Shown: positions 57,118 to 64,000 of the stretch, one piece after another
Numbering within the stretch: position 1 is the stretch's first letter
Layout: each line of letters starts with the position of its first letter
Assembly (NCBI RefSeq): GCF_000194945.1
Contig: NZ_GL878507.1
Coordinates: 62,001-126,000 of the forward strand
Origin: Streptococcus sanguinis SK1 = NCTC 7863
GTDB lineage: Bacteria > Bacillota > Bacilli > Lactobacillales > Streptococcaceae
Length of the DNA: 64,000 bases
Reading direction: 5' to 3'
Notes under the pieces: model-generated
Seen by the model: the letters and a program-made list of their open reading frames with translations, nothing else
Told to the model about the DNA's origin: nothing
Databases searched by the model: none
Position numbers and translations under genes: made by a program

Positions 57118-57951
57118 ATGTATCGAATCATACATCCTATGAACAACAATGTTGCTCTAGCCAAACATGAAAATGGTGAAGAGGTTGTTCTGATTGGGAG
57201 TGGTATAGCTTTTAATAAAAAGAAGGGTGATATCGTTCTGGAAAGTAAGATTGAGAAAATTTTTCGCCTAAGAACGGAAGAGTCTAAAGAAAACTTTGTG
57301 GCCTTGCTTAAAGATGTTCCACTGGACTTTATCACAGTAACCTATGATGTGATTGACACCCTTTCTAAGAAGTATGATTATCCTGTTCAGGAGTATATCT
57401 ATGTCACGCTGACAGATCACATCTACTGTTCTTATCAGGCTGTGCAGCAGGGGCGGTACAAGGAGAGTGATCTGCCGGATGCTTCGGACAAATACCCTGT
57501 CCCTTATCAGATTGCTCAGGAAGCGGTAGCCATATACCGCGAGCGGTTGTTGGATAATTTCCCTAGCGACGAGGTCAATCGCATTGCCTATCACTTTATC
57601 AATGCCGAAGGGGAGACCAATCCTGAGGGGCAAAGTCACTTGGGCAGGCGAAAAGATATTCTGGCTGCAGTTGAAGCAGAGCTGAAGAAAAATGGTATTA
57701 AAAGAAGTGCAGAAAACAGCAACTTTTATGACCGTTTTATGATTCACCTGAACTACTTTTTGGACTATCTGGACAGAAGCCGTGATGACAATGTTTCCCT
57801 GCTGGAAATGGAAAGTCAGATCCAGATGACCTATCCTCAAGCCTATCAGGTCGGAGGTGATATTTACCAAATTATTGCCCAGAAGACGGGAATTGATCTC
57901 TACCGCAGCGAACGGGTTTACCTGGTGCTGCATATTCAACGTCTTTTATAA
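57118..57951 (+). CDS. lacT: BglG-family transcriptional antiterminator LacT
   Basis: A 277-residue antiterminator: CAT RNA-binding domain (about 1-55, MYRIIHPMNNNVALAKHENG) followed by PRD1 (about 70-170) and PRD2 (about 175-277), whose histidines are phosphorylated by the PTS. It binds the RAT site in its own leader and allows read-through into lacFEG when lactose is imported. GGAGGAG precedes the start. Confidence 0.94.
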   Translation: MYRIIHPMNNNVALAKHENGEEVVLIGSGIAFNKKKGDIVLESKIEKIFRLRTEESKENFVALLKDVPLDFITVTYDVIDTLSKKYDYPVQEYIYVTLTDHIYCSYQAVQQGRYKESDLPDASDKYPVPYQIAQEAVAIYRERLLDNFPSDEVNRIAYHFINAEGETNPEGQSHLGRRKDILAAVEAELKKNGIKRSAENSNFYDRFMIHLNYFLDYLDRSRDDNVSLLEMESQIQMTYPQAYQVGGDIYQIIAQKTGIDLYRSERVYLVLHIQRLL

Positions 57952-57996
57952 GAGAAAATAATAATAATTTACATAAGAATATAAGGAGGATCTCTC

Positions 57997-58314
57997 ATGA
58001 ATAGAGAAGAAGTAACATTGCTCGGTTTTGAAATTGTAGCCTACGCTGGTGACGCTCGCTCCAAGCTCTTAGAAGCTTTGAAAGCCGCAGAGGCTGGGGA
58101 TTTTGCTAAGGCAGATGCCTTGGTAGAAGAAGCCAATGGTTGCATCGCTGAAGCTCACCATGCTCAGACCAGTCTCTTGACAAAAGAAGCGGCTGGTGAG
58201 GACTTGGCTTACAGTGTGACCATGATGCACGGCCAGGATCACTTAATGACTACTATCTTGCTAAAAGACATGATGCATCATTTGATTGAACTATACAAAA
58301 GAGGAGTGAAATAA
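57997..58314 (+). CDS. lacF: Lactose PTS enzyme IIA
   Basis: A 105-residue soluble phosphocarrier; the active histidine is H78 in [10 protein letters not shown], with D81 as the metal ligand at the trimer axis. It passes phosphate from HPr to LacE. AAGGAGG precedes the start and the stop overlaps lacE by 1 base (TAATG). Confidence 0.96.
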   Translation: MNREEVTLLGFEIVAYAGDARSKLLEALKAAEAGDFAKADALVEEANGCIAEAHHAQTSLLTKEAAGEDLAYSVTMMHGQDHLMTTILLKDMMHHLIELYKRGVK

Positions 58315-60020
58315 TGAACAAACTCATCGGACTTATTGAGAAAGGGAAGCCGTTCTTTGAGAAGATTTCTCGGAATATCTATCTCCGTGCTATTCGGGAT
58401 GGCTTTATCGCTGGTATGCCAGTCATCCTCTTCTCATCTATCTTTATCTTGATTGCCTATGTGCCAAATGCTTGGGGTTTCCACTGGTCTAAGGACATTG
58501 AAACTTTCCTAATGACCCCTTATAGCTATTCGATGGGGATTCTGGCTTTCTTTGTGGGAGGGACCACTGCAAAGGCTTTGACAGACTCTGTCAACCGCGA
58601 CCTGCCTGCGACAAACCAGATTAACTTCTTGTCTACTATGCTGGCTTCTATGGTCGGCTTCCTTCTCATGGCGGCTGAACCTGCCAAGGAAGGTGGCTTC
58701 CTAACTGCCTTCATGGGAACGAAAGGTCTTTTGACAGCTTTCATCGCAGCCTTTGTTACGGTTAATGTCTACAAGGTTTGTGTGAAAAATAATGTCACCA
58801 TTCGCATGCCAGAAGAAGTTCCACCAAATATTTCCCAAGTATTTAAAGACTTGATTCCATTTACTGTCTCAGTCGTTCTGCTCTACGGTTTGGAATTGCT
58901 TGTTAAAGCAAGTCTGGGAGTGACGGTTGCTGAATCTATCGGAACGCTTCTTGCTCCGCTCTTCTCAGCAGCTGACGGCTATCTGGGAATCACGCTTATC
59001 TTTGGCGCTTATGCTTTCTTCTGGTTCGTAGGAATTCACGGTCCGTCTATCGTTGAGCCTGCCATTGCTGCCATTACTTATGCCAATATCGATGCCAACT
59101 TGGCTCTAGTCCAAGCTGGTCAGCATGCGGATAAGGTCATCACTTCTGGTACTCAAATGTTCATCGTTACCATGGGTGGTACTGGTGCGACCTTGATTGT
59201 TCCATTCCTCTTCATGTGGATCTGTAAGTCCGAGCGCAACCGTGCAATTGGACGAGCATCTGTTGTCCCAACTTTCTTTGGTGTCAATGAGCCTATTCTC
59301 TTTGGTGCTCCAATCGTACTGAATCCGATTTTCTTTATTCCATTTATCTTTGCACCTATCACAAACGTATGGATTTTCAAATTCTTTGTTGATACCTTAA
59401 ACATGAACTCCTTCTCAGCCAACCTTCCTTGGGTGACACCTGGACCTCTGGGAATTGTGCTGGGTACCAACTTCCAACTTCTGTCCTTTGTTCTTGCAGC
59501 CCTCCTTGTCGTAGTGGATGTGGTTATTTACTATCCATTTGTCAAGGTTTACGACGAACAAATCCTAGAAGAAGAACGTTCCGGCAAAGCTAACGATGCT
59601 CTGAAAGAAAAAGTAGCAGCTAACTTTAACACTGCTAAAGCAGATGCTATCCTTGAAAAAGCAGGAGTGGAGGAAGAAGCTACAGCGCAAAACAATATTA
59701 GCGAAGAAACCAATGTTCTGGTGCTCTGTGCAGGTGGCGGTACTAGTGGATTGCTGGCTAACGCTTTGAATAAAGCAGCAGCTGAATACAATGTTCCTGT
59801 CAAGGCAGCAGCGGGTGGATACGGTGCTCACCGTGAAATGCTGCCTGAGTTTGATCTGGTTATCCTTGCTCCTCAAGTTGCCTCCAACTTTGAAGACATG
59901 AAGGCGGAAACTGATAAATTGGGTATCAAACTAGCTAAGACAGAAGGCGGCCAATACATCAAACTAACCCGTGATGGTAAAGGAGCACTGGCCTTCGTTC
60001 AGGAACAATTTAACAACTAA
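58314..60020 (+). CDS. lacE: Lactose PTS enzyme IICB
   Basis: A 568-residue protein: EIIC membrane domain of the lactose/cellobiose type (about 1-430, with [13 protein letters not shown] and [13 protein letters not shown]), a charged linker, and a C-terminal EIIB with phospho-cysteine C472 ([12 protein letters not shown]). It imports lactose as lactose-6-phosphate. Coupled to lacF by a 1-base overlap. Confidence 0.96.
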   Translation: MNKLIGLIEKGKPFFEKISRNIYLRAIRDGFIAGMPVILFSSIFILIAYVPNAWGFHWSKDIETFLMTPYSYSMGILAFFVGGTTAKALTDSVNRDLPATNQINFLSTMLASMVGFLLMAAEPAKEGGFLTAFMGTKGLLTAFIAAFVTVNVYKVCVKNNVTIRMPEEVPPNISQVFKDLIPFTVSVVLLYGLELLVKASLGVTVAESIGTLLAPLFSAADGYLGITLIFGAYAFFWFVGIHGPSIVEPAIAAITYANIDANLALVQAGQHADKVITSGTQMFIVTMGGTGATLIVPFLFMWICKSERNRAIGRASVVPTFFGVNEPILFGAPIVLNPIFFIPFIFAPITNVWIFKFFVDTLNMNSFSANLPWVTPGPLGIVLGTNFQLLSFVLAALLVVVDVVIYYPFVKVYDEQILEEERSGKANDALKEKVAANFNTAKADAILEKAGVEEEATAQNNISEETNVLVLCAGGGTSGLLANALNKAAAEYNVPVKAAAGGYGAHREMLPEFDLVILAPQVASNFEDMKAETDKLGIKLAKTEGGQYIKLTRDGKGALAFVQEQFNN

Positions 60021-60030
60021 TTTGTTAGTT

Positions 60031-60099
60031 CATTTGAGGTGAAGCAAAGTTCAATTCCCCTGTTATTTACCTATTTACTTACTTGTTTCACCTCAAATG
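60031..60099 (+). other. Intercistronic hairpin between lacE and lacG
   Basis: CATTTGAGGTGAA (60031-60043) is perfectly paired by TTCACCTCAAATG (60087-60099), a 13-bp stem with a 43-base loop. There is no T run, so it is more likely an RNA processing or stability element than a terminator. Confidence 0.7.
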
Positions 60100-60106
60100 T
60101 TATTGA

Positions 60107-61525
<1,419 letters not shown>

Positions 61526-61531
61526 AAAAGT

Positions 61532-61581
61532 AAAACTCCCGCCTTAGCTGAATGAAATCGGCTAGGACGGGAGTTTTTTTT
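61532..61581. terminator. Terminator of the lac locus
   Basis: AAAACTCCCGCCTTAGC (61532-61548) pairs with GCTAGGACGGGAGTTTT (61561-61577) with two mispairs or wobble pairs, and a T run follows; it also faces the converging XRE gene. Confidence 0.88.
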
Positions 61582-61789
61582 ATTCTTCATCATCTGTAAA
61601 TTCTAGGATATCTCCAGGCTGGCAATCAAGGGCCTGACAGATAGCATTGAGGGTGCTAAATCGGATAGCCTTGGCCTTGCCCGTTTTGAGAATGGAAAGG
61701 TTGGCGTTTGTGATACCGATGATATCGGCCAGTTCACCCAGTTTCATCTTTTTCTTGGCCAGCTGGACATCAAGATTAACGATAATCAT
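61580..61789 (-). CDS. XRE-family small transcriptional regulator (YozG-like)
   Basis: A 69-residue Cro/CI-type HTH protein (HTH about 15-40, KLGELADIIGITNANLSILK) ending in an acidic tail. Proteins of this YozG group are almost always encoded next to a DUF2975 membrane protein, as here. It follows that gene by 12 bases, with AGGAGG before its start, so the two form one operon. It probably autoregulates the pair. Confidence 0.88.
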   Translation of the reverse strand: MIIVNLDVQLAKKKMKLGELADIIGITNANLSILKTGKAKAIRFSTLNAICQALDCQPGDILEFTDDEE

Positions 61790-61801
61790 GATAGCAGCCT
61801 C

Positions 61802-62329
61802 CTAGATGGTAAATTCATTCTCTTCAGCTATATCAATCCCCTTTTCCAGAATTTTCATCATCAGCCAAATAATCAGAGCACCCAAGAGAGGTGTAAAGCT
61901 CATACTGGCGTTAAAAGAGAAGGGGAGGGTGATGGGATTGCCTGATGCAGCAACCTTAACGGAAAGAAAGGTCAGAGCCAAAAAGACTTTCCATGCCTTA
62001 TCAGCTAGTTGCGTGTTTGATGAATCAAAAATCTTTCCACCAATCAAATTTTTGATAAAATTACGAGCAAGATATATGAGATAAATAGTCAAAGAAGCTG
62101 TGAGAAGATTTATAACAAAGGCTAGAATACTCCACCAATTTGAAAAATCAACTGAGGGCAGAAATTGAACATTGAGCTTTATTCCCAACCTGTCGGAAAG
62201 ACCGGTGTAAGAAATCACACTTAGAATAGTAAGAAACACCAGAATAGCAGCATAACCCACTATGATAAGGTTTAATAGAGTAACAATATCTTTGAGCAAA
62301 GAGTTATTTTTTAATTCAATCTTTTTCAT
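61802..62329 (-). CDS. DUF2975 membrane protein
   Basis: A 175-residue protein with four helices (about 16-38, 62-86, 110-128, 142-162) in the DUF2975 arrangement and a short cytoplasmic loop with GGKIFDSSNTQLADKAW. Function unknown; its fixed pairing with an XRE regulator suggests a regulatory or small two-gene signalling module. First gene of the minus-strand unit. AGAGGTAAG precedes the start. Confidence 0.83.
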   Translation of the reverse strand: MKKIELKNNSLLKDIVTLLNLIIVGYAAILVFLTILSVISYTGLSDRLGIKLNVQFLPSVDFSNWWSILAFVINLLTASLTIYLIYLARNFIKNLIGGKIFDSSNTQLADKAWKVFLALTFLSVKVAASGNPITLPFSFNASMSFTPLLGALIIWLMMKILEKGIDIAEENEFTI

Positions 62330-62341
62330 GATGCTTACCTC

Positions 62342-62438
62342 TATCGAAAATCAGCCGGCAGTAGATTTTCTTTTCCTTTTATTCTTATTATAATCTATTT
62401 TTTATTGTATTTCAAGAAAAATATATCGAAAAACGATA
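62342..62438. promoter_or_regulatory. Repeated TATCGAAAA elements upstream of the DUF2975-XRE unit
   Basis: TATCG-AAAAA-CGATA (62424-62438) is a perfect palindrome, and TATCGAAAA recurs at 62342 with TATCGATGAAAA near 62480. They flank the start region of the XRE/DUF2975 transcript and could be operators for the XRE protein. Inferred from repetition only. Confidence 0.4.
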
Positions 62439-62537
62439 ATTTTTATAAAGTCAAAAAGCTATCCTATAGAGACTTTGGTATCGATGAAAATTTTGATACA
62501 ATATGTATTGAATATCAAAGTAACGAAGGAGATAGTA

Positions 62538-63042
62538 ATGAATCCTATGATTACGATTGTGGTGCTTGGGCTACTCTGGCTAGTCATTGTTTTTCCACTC
62601 TATCTGCACTACCGAAAAGAAATTTCTATTAGAAGTAAATCTACATCTTTAATATCAGGCAAAGTATAGGATAGAACAGTTCTATCTATAGTCGCTATGG
62701 CGAGCCACCTCAGGTAGCCTTGCCTCTTGTAGAATATACTGTCCGTGGAAAACAATATCGAAAAAGTCTTAAGTATAAACAGTTTATCCCTGCCTCTTCA
62801 GGAAAAATCCAAAAAGATGTTTTTTCAAGTGACTATGTTTACGGCTCGGATAGGAGTCTAGATTTGAAAAAATATTTCCCATCGGCTCAGGTATGACGGT
62901 CTATTATAATCCTAAGAATCCAGAAGAGGCATATGTTGAGCGCTGCATCAGCAATGAAAAGTATTTTAAATATTTGTTTATCGGATTTTCTATTTTCTTT
63001 CTCATTCTGATTGGAATTAATCTTTTCCGTATATTTTTGTAG
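62538..63042 (+). pseudogene. Frameshifted DUF3592-like membrane protein gene
   Basis: The gene starts well: GAAGGAG before the ATG at 62538, then a signal/TM segment (MITIVVLGLLWLVIVFPLYL) and SKSTSLISGKV, where a TAG at 62667-62669 stops it. Reading continues in the same frame as DRTVLSIVA, then a shift near 62697 gives YGEPPQVALPLVEYTVRGKQ, and another near 62880 gives GSGMTVYYNPKNPEEAYVE and a C-terminal helix ending at 63042. YxVGxxVxVxYNPxNP is the DUF3592 hallmark. At least one nonsense and two frameshift lesions make this a decayed gene. Confidence 0.72.
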
Positions 63043-63117
63043 TTTGAAAAGTCTATTTTTGGATATTGAGGGATATAACATTGATCTTTTTCAAAATCTG
63101 TTGAATTCAAATAGACT

Positions 63118-63144
63118 AAAAAAGAGGATTGAACTCCTCTTTTT
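63118..63144. terminator. Bidirectional terminator before the ferric-reductase-like gene end
   Basis: AAAAAGAGGA (63118-63127) pairs with TCCTCTTTTT (63135-63144) across a short loop. Confidence 0.85.
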
Positions 63145-63151
63145 GGTTTCT

Positions 63152-64000
63152 TTATTTAAATTTAAAGCCTTCATAGACCAGATCTGCTTTAGGATTGGTC
63201 TTTTTAAATTCGTTGGCTAGTTTATCCATCATCTTGACAGGCCCGCACATGAAGACGGTGGTTTTGTCATCCAGAGGATAATTCTTGAAGTCTAAATAGC
63301 CAGAGACCTTGCTATCGATCAAATGAAGGTCAAACTGCGGATTCTTTGCCTCGTAGTCTTTGAGTAGGTCTAGGTAAACAGCATTTTCAGCTCCGGTATA
63401 AGCATAGTAGAAGCTGACTGGACGATTCAGATTAGGATTTTCACGGATATAGGAGATGAAGGGCGTAATGCCAATCCCACCAGCAATCCAGATTTGTTTT
63501 TCTTGCCCCTGGTCAAGAATCATGTGGCCATAAGCTCGGTCAATGGTGACCTTAGTTCCCTCTTGGATCTTGTCATAAAGTTTCTTAGTGTGGTCACCAG
63601 AGTTCTTGATAGTAAAGTAGACGATATTGTCATGACCGCCAGAGATAGAGAAAGGATGTGGCGCTTTTTCAAATCCTTCTTGGAAAATCTTGACGAAGGC
63701 AAACTGACCGTACTGGTAGTCTAGCTTTTGACTAAGCTGGATCTTCAACTCCACGGTATCGTGGTTCAGGCGTTTGACCTGCAGGATTTTCCCCAGATGG
63801 CGAAAGGCCAAACTTTGATAGAGGAAGATGATGTAAAAGCCGGAAGCTAAACCTATGATAGCATAGAATCCGACTATGAAACCTAATAAGGTCGGTGTTA
63901 GGAATCGACCGCCCATCAGCATATAAGCGTGGAAGAGACCAAAGATATAGGCCAGATAGACAAAGCGGTGAATCCAGCGCCAAGCCTCATATTTGATGTG
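63152..64000 (-). CDS. Ferric-reductase/NADPH-oxidase-like flavocytochrome (SpNOX type), 3' part
   Basis: About 282 codons are in the window; the frame is open to base 64000, so the N-terminus is missing. Visible in order: a helix with haem-ligand-type histidines (WIHRFVYLAYIFGLFHAY), another TM pair, the FAD motif HPFSISGGH (DH domain), the NADPH motif GGIGITPFISY and a CGP motif near the C-terminus (VFMCGPVKMMDK). This matches the pneumococcal SpNOX, a bacterial homologue of eukaryotic NOX enzymes, which passes electrons from NADPH through FAD and haem to oxygen. An iron-reductase role is also possible. Confidence 0.8.
   Translation of the reverse strand, partial: HIKYEAWRWIHRFVYLAYIFGLFHAYMLMGGRFLTPTLLGFIVGFYAIIGLASGFYIIFLYQSLAFRHLGKILQVKRLNHDTVELKIQLSQKLDYQYGQFAFVKIFQEGFEKAPHPFSISGGHDNIVYFTIKNSGDHTKKLYDKIQEGTKVTIDRAYGHMILDQGQEKQIWIAGGIGITPFISYIRENPNLNRPVSFYYAYTGAENAVYLDLLKDYEAKNPQFDLHLIDSKVSGYLDFKNYPLDDKTTVFMCGPVKMMDKLANEFKKTNPKADLVYEGFKFK

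Noticed and set aside
62405..62632. 75-codon plus-strand ORF overlapping the DUF3592-like pseudogene start
   Set aside because: No ribosome site, no family resemblance; the true start with GAAGGAG is at 62538.

Overview
The window is a chromosomal segment of a low-to-moderate GC Firmicute, almost certainly an oral Streptococcus of the sanguinis/gordonii group. The evidence is the streptococcal gene set: trehalose PTS, a wall-anchored nuclease with an LPxTG-type anchor, Lys-type MurE, the tagatose-6-phosphate lac operon, a LivJ-HMGF operon and a SpNOX-like flavocytochrome. The upstream signals (AGGAGG-type ribosome sites, extended -10 promoters, CtsR, CodY and cre boxes) fit too. No rRNA, tRNA, CRISPR array or intact mobile element was seen.

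Layout. 1-920: end of the tRNA wobble-modification pair mnmL/mnmM. 1050-5350: a visibly AT-richer accessory island with a TetR-regulated ABC exporter, a decayed IS200/IS605 transposase fragment, an orphan methyltransferase and a small membrane protein. 5385-10430: a multi-spanning GT-C-like membrane protein coupled to a YlmA-type ATPase, an AI-2E-family membrane protein and a CorC/HlyC-type CBS protein. 10800-15450: trehalose locus (treR divergent from treP-treC) with a promoter overlapped by a cre site. 15636-22500: wall-anchored nuclease, pflA, ppaC, NlpC/P60-like and DUF1803 genes, a CsbD stress protein and a CPBP-like membrane protein. 22540-28130: murE and a MurJ/YtgP flippase (divergent), then two PLP sulfur amino-acid enzymes.

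28160-31935 is the most interesting stretch. A strong promoter and an M-box (Mg2+) riboswitch with terminator are followed by a glutathione-S-transferase-like gene. Next comes a short leader ORF rich in acidic and proline codons (DDYPEP), overlapping two mutually exclusive RNA hairpins, and then the Mg2+ P-type ATPase gene mgtA. This resembles in logic, not in sequence, the enterobacterial mgtL leader, and suggests a two-layer Mg2+ control system.

32034-39600: upp, clpP (CtsR box), ylbG, the branched-chain amino-acid ABC operon livJHMGF (CodY box), five tandem perfect hairpins after livF, and a CBS-ACT protein. 39595-52860: yitT, tmk-holB-yabA-rsmI, serC-serA, an Spx/ArsC-like protein, an endonuclease III without the Fe-S ligands, a VOC protein, exoA, a DUF3290/DUF421 pair, metS, and a two-gene unit with a 44-residue membrane peptide. 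53070-61530: complete lacR-lacABCD-lacT-lacFEG locus, controlled by a LacR inverted repeat and a LacT antitermination site. 61580-64000: an XRE regulator with a DUF2975 membrane protein, a multiply frameshifted DUF3592-like pseudogene, and the 3' part of a ferric-reductase/NOX-like gene that runs off the window.
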